Part shown: piece after piece, positions 1 to 8,409 of the stretch
Layout of the letters: each line of letters opens with the position of its first letter
Numbering within the stretch: position 1 is the first letter of the stretch
DNA from: Corynebacterium spheniscorum
GTDB taxonomy: Bacteria; Actinomycetota; Actinomycetes; Mycobacteriales; Mycobacteriaceae
Assembly: GCF_900113445.1 (NCBI RefSeq)
Contig: NZ_FOPJ01000001.1
Coordinates: 1 to 64,000 of the forward strand
Direction of reading: 5' to 3'
DNA: 64,000 nucleotides
The notes under the pieces: model-generated
Told to the model about the DNA's origin: nothing
The model's input: only the letters and a program-made list of their open reading frames with translations
Databases searched by the model: none
Position numbers and translations under genes: made by a program

Positions 1-458
1 CGGATATAAGCCCCGGAACCTAATAAAACCCGGATTTACATGCCCTGACCAGCTGTAACGCCGAAAACCAGACACACTTTTTGCTACTTAACCCGATCAT
101 GCTTCTGCTAGGAGGCGTTAGCGTGGCGGCGAGGGCAAAAAGTTCGTCTGAGTAACTAGAGGCCGGCCGGTGTAGCATCGTCGACTTCCTGCCCCTCGCC
201 GCGCGTTTTAAAAGGCGGAAAATTTCCGCGCACGGTGCCTCGCTCTACCTGCAGCATTTTCCCAAAGCATCTCAGCGGAAACGGAACCCTCAAGGCCTAC
301 CATCTGAGCATTACCAGCCAGGTACCATTGTTTCGCGGATCGGAGATGCACATCCCGGGTCGTCCGTATCGAAGAAGTCTCCAGTAGAGAACAGCCTTGC
401 ATTCCATACTCGAAAGTGTTACTCCTACAACACGGTCCCAGAAGCCCGGGCCCTCGTT
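1..458. other. Gene-poor left edge
   Basis: No convincing gene is visible. A tiny frame (123-155, GTG start, 10 codons) has a perfect AGGAGG eight bases upstream and could be a leader peptide or chance. A palindrome GCGGAAA-A-TTTCCGC lies at 215-229. A 64-codon minus frame (208-402) has no ribosome site at a usable distance. It may be debris of a secreted-protein gene whose signal peptide survives just to the right (459-596). Confidence 0.4.
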
Positions 459-596
459 CTAAGGAATAACTGTGGGAGGTTGGAACCTTTCGGGTGCGAA
501 CGTCGGTTGTTCCAGAACGGGTGTAGCTTGGGCCACCGGAGCTAACACGCCTGAGACTGAGAAGGCGAGCGCAGCAGCGAGTATCTTTTTACACAT
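459..596 (-). CDS. Short secreted peptide or remnant of a secreted protein
   Basis: A 45-residue frame starts at the ATG at 594-596. Residues 1-24 form a clean Sec signal peptide: a Lys-Lys N-region, an Ala/Leu/Val core and a likely cut after VAQA. Only about 21 residues remain after cleavage (TPVLEQPTFAP then ERFQPPTVIP). No strong Shine-Dalgarno sequence precedes it. After the stop, protein-like pieces continue on the same strand in other frames to about 208, so this may be the 5' end of a decayed secreted-protein gene. Function unknown. Confidence 0.4.
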   Translation of the reverse strand: MCKKILAAALAFSVSGVLAPVAQATPVLEQPTFAPERFQPPTVIP

Positions 597-616
597 GCCG
601 GAAGTATCACCATGAT

Positions 617-865
617 GTGAAAGGTGTGTCCTGTGGATTCCGACCGATTTTCTCCGATGAAGAATTTCTTGCAATACTGCAAATGAAAAGTGACGCGCTC
701 TCCGCCACGGGTCAGGCCCCGGTGACTCGCGATTGGGTGGATTGTCTCCTAGTCGAAACACGCGCCTTTATGGACCTAGGTGAGTCCCTGACCGTTCAGC
801 GTCTCGCCCTGTGGACGATAAACGCGCTGACACTAATGGAAATGAAATATAAAAACCAGGGTTAA
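617..865 (+). CDS. Hypothetical small protein
   Basis: A frame of up to 82 codons from GTG 617, with in-frame alternatives at GTG 626 and ATG 683. No ribosome site supports any of them. The C-terminal half reads like an amphipathic helical protein (WVDCLLVETRAFMDL then QRLALWTINALTLMEM). It has no signal peptide and no recognised family. It lies divergent from the short secreted peptide with only about 20 bases between, which leaves little room for ordinary promoters. It could be a real small gene, a gene fragment or chance. Confidence 0.3.
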   Translation: MKGVSCGFRPIFSDEEFLAILQMKSDALSATGQAPVTRDWVDCLLVETRAFMDLGESLTVQRLALWTINALTLMEMKYKNQG

Positions 866-1226
866 ACCATCTGCCATGAGACGCTCATAGGGTCATGCGT
901 GGCCGGCCGCATTTCTTTGAGCATGCCGGACAACTGCATGCTAAGAACTGCCTCGCTCACCCTTTGCTGCGGGTAGGTGCTGAGGTGCTTGCTTGGGCGG
1001 GCTAGTTTTACTGGGTTGCTCGGCGGGCGCTAAGATGGTTGCCGTTCGTGTCAGTATGCGGTCTTGGGCGTAGTGTCCGCCGATAGTGCACGTCGGCGCA
1101 GTTAACCTAATTGGCTCACACCGCGGGAGCGGGAACGCCACGATAGTTTTTGGGTTAATAACACGCCGCAGGGCAAGCAACTGGCAGGTTAAGTACGTAC
1201 TCGCGATAACGAAACGAGGAAACCCC
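866..1226. other. Intergenic region before bS22
   Basis: No gene supported. In mycobacteria an excisionase-like HTH gene sits just before the bS22 gene; I see no HTH frame here. The stretch should carry the promoter of the bS22 gene, but I could not pick one hexamer pair with confidence. Confidence 0.4.
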
Positions 1227-1328
1227 ATGGGTTCTGTGATTAAGAAGCGCCGCAAGCGCATGTCCAAGAAGAAGCACCGCAAGATGCTGCGCCGCACCCG
1301 CGTTCAGCGTCGTAAGCTCGGCAAGTAA
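1227..1328 (+). CDS. 30S ribosomal protein bS22 (AURKAIP1/COX24-like)
   Basis: A 33-residue, extremely basic protein (starts [12 protein letters not shown], ends RVQRRKLGK). The Lys/Arg-rich sequence with [14 protein letters not shown] in the middle is the signature of the actinobacterial AURKAIP1/COX24 family, identified in mycobacterial ribosome structures as the small-subunit protein bS22. The start is ATG 1227 with the purine-rich GAGGAAA about five bases upstream. A longer in-frame reading from 1086 adds residues unlike the family and was rejected. It is followed by a repeat-bearing intergenic region and the convergent phosphatase gene. Confidence 0.93.
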   Translation: MGSVIKKRRKRMSKKKHRKMLRRTRVQRRKLGK

Positions 1329-1418
1329 AGCTTGGCGCGTTTCTCACGCACTGCAACAGCGTCGTCGCCTTCCTGAGTACGTAGCAGGAAGAGCGCGGCG
1401 CTGTCGTTGTTTCTAGAG

Positions 1419-1486
1419 GCGCGTGTCCGCTGGGTGCGCGTGCGCTCTGGGTGCGCGTGTCCGCTGGGTGCGCGTGCGCTTTGGGC
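1419..1486. repeat. Tandem duplication, two copies of about 34 bp
   Basis: Copies begin at 1419 and 1453 and differ at one base in their first 32 (ctctgg versus ctttgg). Each contains GTGTCCGCTGGG followed by TGCGCGTGCG. It lies between bS22 and the convergent serB-like gene and abuts the dispersed repeat at 1483. A recent slippage duplication is likely. Confidence 0.8.
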
Positions 1487-1522
1487 TACTCGCGTTAAAA
1501 AACTTAGCCGGCGCGGCACACC
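1483..1522. repeat. Dispersed repeat, copy 1 (about 39 bp)
   Basis: Begins GGGCTACTCGCGTTA and ends GGCGCGGCACACC. A related copy lies at 25400-25438, sharing the first 15 bases exactly and most of the remainder. Both copies are intergenic. Nature unknown: short mobile-repeat remnant, protein-binding site or transcription signal. Confidence 0.6.
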
Positions 1523-1595
1523 CCAGCCTCTTGAGAACCGAAAGCAGGGGAGTGTGCCTAAGAGCAGGGTCTCGGGGAAAGCAATCCTGGGGAGA

Positions 1596-2792
1596 TTAGC
1601 GGCGGCGGAAAAGCCGCCAGCTGCCGAAGCTAAACGCCGCGGTAGCCAATGTGGGCAGGCCATAGGAACGCAAGGCGCTGCGCATGCTGCGATAATCCCG
1701 CACCGCCCAGCCGCGGCGCTTCGCCTCCTTGAGCAGGCGACGATCCGGATTCACCGCCACCGCAGTGCCCACCATGGATAGCATCGGCACATCATTAATG
1801 GAATCCGAGTAGGCCGTGCAGCGGGATAGATCCAGCTTCTCAATGGCAGAAAGTGCCGCCACCGCATGTTTTTTACCCGGGCCATGCAAAATATCGCCCA
1901 CCAGACGGCCGGTGAAGCAACCGTGTTCATCAACCTCCGCGACCGTGCCCAGGGCACCTGTGAAACCGAAGCGCCGCGCCAGAATCTGGGCGAGTTGCAC
2001 CGGGGTGGCAGAAACCAACCACACTTGGTGGCCGGCTTGAAGGTGCGCTTCGGCGAGCTCGCGGGTACCGGGCCAGGCGCGGTCGAGCATGTGCGAATCC
2101 ACGATCTCTTCGCAGAGGGTGACTAATTCCTCCACCGAGCGGCCTTTGATGAACTCCAAGGCCTGCTGGCGGCCTTCTGCGACGTCCTCAATGTTCTCGG
2201 AGCCGGTGACGCGGAACTTCAGTTGCTTCCACATGATCGGCAGCACCTCGGTGGCCTTGAAGTAGTTATGGCGGGCCAGCCCGAGGGCGAAAACGATGAG
2301 GGAGGAACCTTGGATCAAGGTGTTATCGACATCGAAGAAGGCTGCTGCCGCGGTATCTTGTTGGATCTGTGGATCCGGGGTGCTTACGCGCAGCCCGCCG
2401 GCAGCCTCGATGGAACCGGAGACGGAGGCCACCCCGGAGGAAAAGTCATCCAGGTTTAGCCCGAAGGTTTCTTTGACCGCCGCTGCTGCGGCTGCTTCGC
2501 CGGCGGCGCGCTGGGTGCTCTCATCGATCGGGGGGATCGCGAGGTCTTCGAGGAAGCGGCGGAGGTTACCGCGGGTGACCGACCAGCTAGCCAGGAAATC
2601 TTCTGGGCTGGGCATCTGGGTGTGCTGTGGGCGGAAGGGGATATCCGCCGTGGGTCGGTTGTCCTGGGGCCTGTGGCCCTTCTGGGGCCTGGGGCCCTCC
2701 GTGGGCCTCGGGCTCTTCGTGGGCCGGGGGCCCTTGGGATCGGTACCCTCAGGCTCACGCGGGGTGGGCGCGTTGGCAGGGGTTGAACTCAC
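1596..2792 (-). CDS. HAD-IB family phosphatase (SerB1-like)
   Basis: 398 residues. Residues about 150-370 form a HAD-IB hydrolase: motif I FFDVDNTL with the nucleophile Asp154 and acid/base Asp156, motif [10 protein letters not shown], and motif III/IV around Lys and [10 protein letters not shown]. Related proteins are annotated as phosphoserine phosphatase or acyl-phosphate phosphatases; the true substrate is not settled by sequence. The first 145 residues are not part of the fold. Residues 15-50 are a Pro/Arg/Gly-rich run of near-repeats, followed by an Ala-rich helix. A C-terminal hydrophobic patch may touch the membrane. GTG start at 2792 with GAGGAG 11-12 bases upstream. In M. tuberculosis serB1 also precedes the glutaredoxin-like gene and hemA. 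Confidence 0.85.
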   Translation of the reverse strand: MSSTPANAPTPREPEGTDPKGPRPTKSPRPTEGPRPQKGHRPQDNRPTADIPFRPQHTQMPSPEDFLASWSVTRGNLRRFLEDLAIPPIDESTQRAAGEAAAAAAVKETFGLNLDDFSSGVASVSGSIEAAGGLRVSTPDPQIQQDTAAAAFFDVDNTLIQGSSLIVFALGLARHNYFKATEVLPIMWKQLKFRVTGSENIEDVAEGRQQALEFIKGRSVEELVTLCEEIVDSHMLDRAWPGTRELAEAHLQAGHQVWLVSATPVQLAQILARRFGFTGALGTVAEVDEHGCFTGRLVGDILHGPGKKHAVAALSAIEKLDLSRCTAYSDSINDVPMLSMVGTAVAVNPDRRLLKEAKRRGWAVRDYRSMRSALRSYGLPTLATAAFSFGSWRLFRRR

Positions 2793-2929
2793 GATGACGT
2801 GTGGCTCCTCAACAGTGGGTCTTAAGAGGGCTACCCTATCTCATGCTAGGCCTACAATGCGCAGAGACCTGCCTGATCTCCACCTAAGGTATGAGGAGAA
2901 ATATTTTTCAGCCTGTGTGGGGTGGTGGG

Positions 2930-3003
2930 TGGCGCTGCGGTGTTTGTGCGCTGTGGCGCTGCGGTGCTCTGGCGCTGTGGTGCTTGCGCGCAGTGGCGCT
3001 TGA
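2930..3003. repeat. Short degenerate tandem repeats (GCGCTGTGG-like)
   Basis: Units such as GTGGCGCTGCGGTG and CTGTGGCGCTG recur about six times between the divergent phosphatase and CxxC-protein genes, immediately before the latter's ribosome site. Likely to vary in copy number between strains. No coding role is supported. Confidence 0.6.
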
Positions 3004-3035
3004 GGAGTGTTGTTGAAACGAAAGGTGGAGGGCAC

Positions 3036-3287
3036 ATGGCGGCTCCGGCTACCCCGCATGAGGTAGAACTCATGGTTCGAGAAACCTGTGGGTCTTGTCA
3101 TCGTGTGGAAGCCCAAATTCGGCCCATTATTGCTGCCGCTGGGGCGCATCTAAAAGTGGTGGATGTGGACGAAGATCCTGCTCTGGCCATGGAGTTTGGG
3201 GATCGCGTGCCGGTGGTGGTGATTGATGGTGAAGAGTTCGCCTGCTGGGAAGTAGATGACAAAGAGTTAGCCCATGCTTTGTTGTAA
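3036..3287 (+). CDS. Glutaredoxin-like CxxC protein (DUF836 type)
   Basis: 83 residues with a thioredoxin-fold pattern: a first beta strand, then the redox-type motif ETCGSCH (Cys-Gly-Ser-Cys, residues about 20-23). It continues through a helix, a KVVDVDED strand and a VPVVVIDGEE strand containing the cis-proline. It is cytosolic, with no signal peptide. ATG 3036 follows AAGGTGGAGG. The order serB1 / glutaredoxin-like / hemA is also seen in mycobacteria. A role in thiol redox control linked to haem or respiratory genes is inference only. Confidence 0.82.
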   Translation: MAAPATPHEVELMVRETCGSCHRVEAQIRPIIAAAGAHLKVVDVDEDPALAMEFGDRVPVVVIDGEEFACWEVDDKELAHALL

Positions 3288-3290
3288 TCA

Positions 3291-3400
3291 AGTGCCCCCG
3301 GGGGATAGCGTTGGGCAATTAAGGCCCCCGCCCCCTGGGTAGGGGGTATTCTTTCGGATGATCGTGGTACATCACCTTATGCCCCCACCCTGGGGGCTTA
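3291..3400. promoter_or_regulatory. Array of GC palindromes upstream of hemA
   Basis: Three consecutive C-tract/G-tract inverted repeats sit in the 147-base gap: CCCCCGGGGG at 3295-3304, a CCCCC/GGGGG pair around 3332-3348, and a perfect seven-pair stem GCCCCCA-ccc-TGGGGGC at 3381-3397. None has a T run, so they are poor intrinsic terminators. They could fold in a hemA leader RNA or act as a DNA operator. Confidence 0.55.
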
Positions 3401-3434
3401 AGGGAAGGTGGCTAGAAAGTGGTGAACTGTTAGC

Positions 3435-4814
3435 GTGAGTGTCCTGGTAGTAGGGATGTCCCACCGTTCAGCCCCGGTCGCGCTCCTAGAACGACTGAGC
3501 ATGGATGATGATGTCCGCGATAGCACCGCTTTGGCTCTCCTAGAGAGGCCCTCCCTAAGCGAAGCCATGATCATTTCCACCTGTAACCGCCTTGAGGTTT
3601 ATACGGTTACCAATAGCTTCCACACCGGGGTCCAAGAAGTAGTCGAAGTTTTACACAAGGTATCCGGCGTCGATATTGATACCCTGCGCGGATACCTTTA
3701 TGTGCGCTACGCCGATGCCGCCGCCGAACACATGATGGTGGTAGCCAGTGGCCTGGACTCCATGGTGGTAGGCGAACAACAAATCATCGGCCAGGTGCGC
3801 ACCGCCTACCAGCGGGCAGTGGAATGTAAATCCGTTGGCCCAGCACTGCATGCTTTAGCGCAATCTGCATTGCACACCGGTAAACGCGTGCACTCGGAAA
3901 CCGATATTGATGATGCCGGCGCCTCTATGGTGTCCTTCGCAGTTGATGAAGCCCTCCACCATTTGGGGCTCTCCCATGAGGTCACCCCGCTTGCTGGGCG
4001 GCGCGCCCTGATTTTGGGTGCCGGTGCCATGGCCTCCCTTGCGGCTACCCATTTAGGTCGCCTGGGGGTCGAAGAACTGGTGATCTCCAATCGCACCCGC
4101 AGTCGCGCAGAACGCCTCGCGGAGCATTCTCGCGAAGCTGGGGTGCCAGCACAGGTCTTTGATTTCGATGACCGTGCCGAAGCCCTAAAAATTGTGGATA
4201 TCGCCGTATCAGCCACCGGGGCGGATAATTTCACGATCACACCGCAGGACCTTGATGGGCTTGCCGGGCGCAGCAGTGACCTGCCGCTTACCCTGATTGA
4301 CTTATCCATGCCCCGCGATATTGATGATGACACCGCCGGCATTCCGGGGGTGTACCTGGTCAATATTGAGCGCCTGCACCGCGCCCACGAACTGGGGGCC
4401 GATGATGTTGATGATCGCGGCCAACGCGATGCCATGCGCATTGTGCGCGAAGAACTCGATGAGTTCTCCTCCGCCCAACGAGTCCGCGACGTGGTGCCAG
4501 CAGTATCAGCGCTTCGCCGCCACGCCGCCACCCTCATTGAAGATGAGCTGACCCGCCTTCGCGGCCGCACCCCGGCCATGGATGATGGGGATTTTGAGGA
4601 AGTGACCCGCACGGTTCGCCGAGTGGTGGACAAGCTCTTGCACCAACCCACCGTCAAGGTGAAGGAATTAGCAGCCGAATCAGGAGTCGTATCTTACGAA
4701 TCCGCGTTACAGGAGCTCTTTGGTCTCAAAGGTGAGTGCCGAAGACATATTTCCGTTGATGTGGCAGAGCTGCCCGACGCTGAGCAAATTCGTCGAAGCG
4801 CAACTGAGAATTAG
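3435..4814 (+). CDS. hemA: Glutamyl-tRNA reductase
   Basis: 459 residues. Catalyses the first committed step of C5 haem synthesis: NADPH reduction of glutamyl-tRNA to glutamate-1-semialdehyde, which HemL then uses. The N-terminal catalytic domain carries the family signature STCNRLEVY with the thioester cysteine at about residue 50. The NADPH-binding domain has [14 protein letters not shown] near residue 195, followed by SNRT. The long C-terminal helical dimerisation domain runs from about 330. GTG start at 3435. It leads a hemA-hemC pair spaced by eight bases. The palindromes upstream are candidates for control. Confidence 0.97.
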   Translation: MSVLVVGMSHRSAPVALLERLSMDDDVRDSTALALLERPSLSEAMIISTCNRLEVYTVTNSFHTGVQEVVEVLHKVSGVDIDTLRGYLYVRYADAAAEHMMVVASGLDSMVVGEQQIIGQVRTAYQRAVECKSVGPALHALAQSALHTGKRVHSETDIDDAGASMVSFAVDEALHHLGLSHEVTPLAGRRALILGAGAMASLAATHLGRLGVEELVISNRTRSRAERLAEHSREAGVPAQVFDFDDRAEALKIVDIAVSATGADNFTITPQDLDGLAGRSSDLPLTLIDLSMPRDIDDDTAGIPGVYLVNIERLHRAHELGADDVDDRGQRDAMRIVREELDEFSSAQRVRDVVPAVSALRRHAATLIEDELTRLRGRTPAMDDGDFEEVTRTVRRVVDKLLHQPTVKVKELAAESGVVSYESALQELFGLKGECRRHISVDVAELPDAEQIRRSATEN

Positions 4815-4822
4815 GAGATTTG

Positions 4823-5722
4823 ATGACCTTTAAGATTGGCACCCGCGGATCCCAACTCGCCACCACCCAATCCGGTCATGTCCAAGACTGGCTCGCCGAA
4901 CACGGCTATGAGGCGGAATTAACCATCGTCACCACCGCCGGGGATGTGAATATGGCCCCGGTGGAACGCATCGGCGTTGGGGTATTCACCCAAGCCCTGC
5001 GCGAGCACCTCTATGCGGGCCACTGCGATATTGCGGTGCACTCCTTCAAAGATCTCCCCAGCGCCAAAGATGAACGCTTCGAATTAATCGTCCCCCAACG
5101 CGAAGACCCCCGCGATTGCCTCATCGCCCGCGATGGCATGACGCTTAAGGACCTTCCGGAAGGGGCGAAGGTAGGTACCGGCGCGCCGCGTAGGATCAGC
5201 CAACTTAAAGCCATCCGCCCAGACCTGGATATCCGCCCGCTGCGCGGCAATATCACCACCCGCATGTCTAAGGTCACCGAAGGTGAACTAGATGCCGTGG
5301 TCTTGGCCTATGCGGGCCTAAGCCGCGTTGATCTCGGCGCTAAAGCCACCCAGGTGCTAGACACCCAAGAATTCATCCCAGCGCCCGCACAGGGTGCGCT
5401 GGCGGTGGAATGCCGCGCCGATAACCCCGAGGTGGTAGCCGCCATCCGCGCGATTGCGGACCCACAGGCCACCGCCTGCTCCGCTGCCGAACGCGGGGTG
5501 CTCATTGGGTTGCAGGCTGGCTGCACCGCCCCCGTGGCCGCGCACTCGGTCTACAACGAGGATGACACCATCACCCTCACCGCCGGAGTTTTCGCCCTCG
5601 ACGGCAAATCCAACGTGGTAGTCACCGAAAGTGCTGCAGTGGCGGAAGCCGCGGAACTAGGGCTCAAGGTGGCTGAGATGCTGCGCGCCCAAGGCGCTGG
5701 CCGTATCCTCGCAGCTTCATAA
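4823..5722 (+). CDS. hemC: Hydroxymethylbilane synthase (porphobilinogen deaminase)
   Basis: 299 residues from ATG 4823, preceded by AGGAG; a TTG one codon upstream is less likely. The enzyme joins four porphobilinogen units into hydroxymethylbilane. Visible family features are IGTRGSQLA at the N-terminus, the HSFKDLPS substrate loop, GTGAPRR, RGNITTR, and the cofactor-attachment cysteine in [10 protein letters not shown] (about residue 238), which carries the dipyrromethane primer. Eight bases separate it from hemA, so co-transcription is expected. The following hemD lies 626 bases further on, an unusual break in a hem operon. Confidence 0.97.
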   Translation: MTFKIGTRGSQLATTQSGHVQDWLAEHGYEAELTIVTTAGDVNMAPVERIGVGVFTQALREHLYAGHCDIAVHSFKDLPSAKDERFELIVPQREDPRDCLIARDGMTLKDLPEGAKVGTGAPRRISQLKAIRPDLDIRPLRGNITTRMSKVTEGELDAVVLAYAGLSRVDLGAKATQVLDTQEFIPAPAQGALAVECRADNPEVVAAIRAIADPQATACSAAERGVLIGLQAGCTAPVAAHSVYNEDDTITLTAGVFALDGKSNVVVTESAAVAEAAELGLKVAEMLRAQGAGRILAAS

Positions 5723-6348
5723 AAGGCACGCTAAAGCAGCCCCAATCCTCGGGTGCTCTCATCAGAATGGGGGCATGTCATTTCCCCATGAGGGGGTTGG
5801 TGCTTTATCGTGTTGATACCACACCCCCTGCGCCCGCCGAATCATATGGTCCGCATGTAACCCCCTTTCTCTGCGTGAAAGAGCCCTCCCGCTCAACGCG
5901 CGAAGAAAACCCCCGTGGTGATCGCTGCCCCCCGAGGTTCGCAGAGGTTCGCACCACTTCCAGGTGCGCGCCGCGCCCTTCACCAAGCAGCTACCCCACC
6001 ACACCTGGTGCACGATCTTTTTCAGCGGGCGTGTCGTGCTGTCCTTAGTGCCCTGACCCCTGGGGTTGCCTGCGTTTTACGCAGTCTCCCCCAACGCGCG
6101 CCCGCTTTTAGCCCGCATATCGTGCGCGCCGGGAACACTATAGCCAGCCACAGGCTGAGAACCTGCCGGCAGTTTCCACCACAGCAGGATCACGCTGACC
6201 TAGGGAAGATCTTCACCAAAGATCTTCGTGGCATGCTCTGCGCCTCGCGCAAGGTGTACCACAACCCCCGCATGCAGCTAGGCGGTGGTGTTAGCCCGCG
6301 AAGGGAAATTACCAATAACAGCATTGAGAATAGAAAAGGCGAGCAAAC
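5723..6348. other. 626-base gap between hemC and hemD
   Basis: No convincing gene. A plus frame (5915-6352, up to 145 codons) and shorter ones lack ribosome sites and look compositionally random. Small structures seen: a CCCCAT/ATGGGG-type inverted repeat around 5765-5800, a short direct repeat AGGTTCGCAG near 5935-5955, and AAGATCTTC repeated around 6207-6229. The region may hold a separate hemD promoter or a decayed gene. Confidence 0.45.
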
Positions 6349-8184
6349 GTGAACACGCCCGGTGATGCACGGAAGCCCCGCGCAAACAATAACCAGAATA
6401 ACGACGGCGATCAGCACCCCAAGCAACAGGGTGCGATTAACCCCACCGCTTCGGCGTCTAGCTCGATGCCCGGCTCGGTGTCCGGCCAGGCTAGCCGCCC
6501 AGCAGGGGAACCCGCCGACGTAGCGGAGAACAACCTACCCGGAAAGGTGATCTTCGTTGGCGCTGGCCCCGGCAACCCGGATTTATTAACCGTTCGCGCC
6601 CGCGAGGTGCTCTCGCGAACCGCCATCGCCTATGTCGATGCTGAAGTACTGCCCGGGGTGCGCTCCATTGTTGCCGCCGGACTGCAGGTCCCGGAGGAAA
6701 AATTAGCTGCCGCGGAAGCCGAATATGAACGCATCTGCGCGGAAGCTAAAGCCCAGGGTGCTCGCCGCCGCCCGCCGCGCCCACCGGCACCTACCGCCGC
6801 CACTATTTTTGAGGTGTCGGAAAAAGACAGCCTCGATGAGGTTGCTAAGAAATTAGCTGATACCGCTAACCAGGGTGCTGATGTGATCCGCTTGGTTGCC
6901 GGCAACCCCTTAAGCAAGGAAACCGCGGTGAGTGAAATTAGTGCCGTGGCTGCTCTTGGTGCGGAATTCCAGGTGGTTCCAGGTATGAGCCTGCCTTCTA
7001 CGGTCCCGGCTTTTGCCGGCATCGCCTTGGGCTCTACCTACACCGAAACTGATGTCAATGACACCAACGTCGATTGGGATCAATTAGCTACCGCCCCGCA
7101 ACCTTTGGTTCTCCAAGCCCGGCATAAGGATCTTGGTCGGGTAGCTGATGAGCTGCTCTCCCGCGGCCTAGCTGCCAGCACCCCGGCTACTGTGACCGTG
7201 CATGGCACCACCCGCCTGCAGCGCACCTATGACACCACCTTGGCCACCCTCGGCAAGCTTGATGCGGAGCTTCCCGGCACCTTGGTCATCACCTTAGGCA
7301 AGGGAGTGGATAATCGCTCCAAGTACTCCTGGTGGGAAAACCGCCCGCTATATGGATGGCGCGTCCTGGTGCCGCGTGCCCGCCCGCAGGCCGCCCAAAT
7401 GTCTACGCTTTTAGCTAGCCACGGCGCCATCCCGCAGGAAGTCCCCACCATTTCGGTGGAGCCGCCGCGCAACCCCGCCCAAATGGAACGCGCCATTAAA
7501 GGCATTGTCGAAGGCCGCTACCGCTGGGTGGTGTTTACCTCTACCAATGCGGTGGCTGCGGTGAAAGATAAGCTCAGCGAGTTCGGGCTGGATGCCCGCG
7601 CCTTTGCCGGCGTGCACCTGGCTGCGGTGGGTGAAAAAACTGCTGCCGCGGTGAAGGAGTTGGGTATTAAACCTGAACTCCTGCCCCCGCGCAATCGCCA
7701 GAACGCCGCTGGTTTAGTGGATGTTTTCCCCGAGTTCTTCGAAGATATTGATGTGGTTGGCCGCGTGCTCTTGCCGCGTGCCGATATTGCCACTGATGTG
7801 CTCGTCGATGGCCTCATGGAACTAGGTTGGGCGGTTGATGATGTGGTTGCTTATCGCACCGTGCGCGCCGCCCCGCCCAGCCCGGAAGTGCGCGACATGA
7901 TCAAATCCGGTGGTTTCGATGCGGTGTGCTTCACCTCCTCTTCCACCGTGCGCAACCTGGTGGGTATCGCCGGTAAACCACATCAGCGCACCATCATCGC
8001 CTGCATCGGCCCCCAAACCGCCGAAACCGCGGTGGAAATGGGCTTGCGGGTGGATGTCGTCCCAGAGGTCGCCGATATCCCCAACCTGGTGGATGCCTTG
8101 GCTGCGCATGTGGCTTCGCTGCGCGCCGCAGGCCAGCTGCCGCCGCCGCGGAAGAAGCGCCGCGCCCGCCGCAAAACTACCTAA
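6349..8184 (+). CDS. hemD: Fused methyltransferase-like / uroporphyrinogen-III synthase protein
   Basis: 611 residues. Residues 1-63 are a Gln/Asn/Ser-rich disordered tail. Residues about 65-300 form a tetrapyrrole (SUMT/CobA-type) methylase domain starting VGAGPGNPDLLTVRA, with VVPGMS and PAFAGI later. From about 335 (YGWRVLVPRARPQA) to 590 is the HemD domain, which cyclises hydroxymethylbilane to uroporphyrinogen III (TSTNAV, LLPRADIATDVL, CFTSSSTVRNLVG). The end is strongly basic. The methylase half is degenerate: the usual RLKGGDP reads RLVAGNP and the later loops diverge, so methylation of uroporphyrinogen is doubtful while cyclisation looks intact. Fused proteins are usual in this order. 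GTG start at 6349. Confidence 0.93.
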   Translation: MNTPGDARKPRANNNQNNDGDQHPKQQGAINPTASASSSMPGSVSGQASRPAGEPADVAENNLPGKVIFVGAGPGNPDLLTVRAREVLSRTAIAYVDAEVLPGVRSIVAAGLQVPEEKLAAAEAEYERICAEAKAQGARRRPPRPPAPTAATIFEVSEKDSLDEVAKKLADTANQGADVIRLVAGNPLSKETAVSEISAVAALGAEFQVVPGMSLPSTVPAFAGIALGSTYTETDVNDTNVDWDQLATAPQPLVLQARHKDLGRVADELLSRGLAASTPATVTVHGTTRLQRTYDTTLATLGKLDAELPGTLVITLGKGVDNRSKYSWWENRPLYGWRVLVPRARPQAAQMSTLLASHGAIPQEVPTISVEPPRNPAQMERAIKGIVEGRYRWVVFTSTNAVAAVKDKLSEFGLDARAFAGVHLAAVGEKTAAAVKELGIKPELLPPRNRQNAAGLVDVFPEFFEDIDVVGRVLLPRADIATDVLVDGLMELGWAVDDVVAYRTVRAAPPSPEVRDMIKSGGFDAVCFTSSSTVRNLVGIAGKPHQRTIIACIGPQTAETAVEMGLRVDVVPEVADIPNLVDALAAHVASLRAAGQLPPPRKKRRARRKTT

Positions 8185-8250
8185 ACCCCGCTTCTTTTTA
8201 AGGCAAAGCTGCATATCCGAGAACAGTGTTCCCGAAGGTAGGGCATAGAT

Positions 8251-8276
8251 CGCACCCCCGTTTTTTGGTGGGTGCG
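8251..8276. terminator. Hairpin between hemD and hemB
   Basis: Inverted repeat CGCACCC ... GGGTGCG with a T-rich loop, 67 bases after hemD. No T run follows, so termination would be weak; it may instead stabilise or process mRNA. A TATAAAT hexamer at 8341-8347, 63 bases before the hemB start, could be the -10 of a separate hemB promoter, but I see no well-spaced -35. Confidence 0.35.
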
Positions 8277-8409
8277 GCTATGCCACACGTGGCTTCATAA
8301 GTGCCCCTTTGTTGCATCCACAGCAATTCCTGGCGCAGGCTATAAATAGAAGATAGAAGCCTGAACCGAAGCGCTCACCACCAGCGCAGAAGGAAAGAAA
8401 GCAACCCTC

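Noticed and set aside
3806..4657. 283-codon frame antisense to hemA
   Set aside because: Ser/Arg-rich shadow of the hemA reading frame with no start signal.
5915..6352. 145-codon plus-strand frame between hemC and hemD
   Set aside because: No ribosome site, random-looking composition, overlaps the hemD start. Kept only as part of the gap description.
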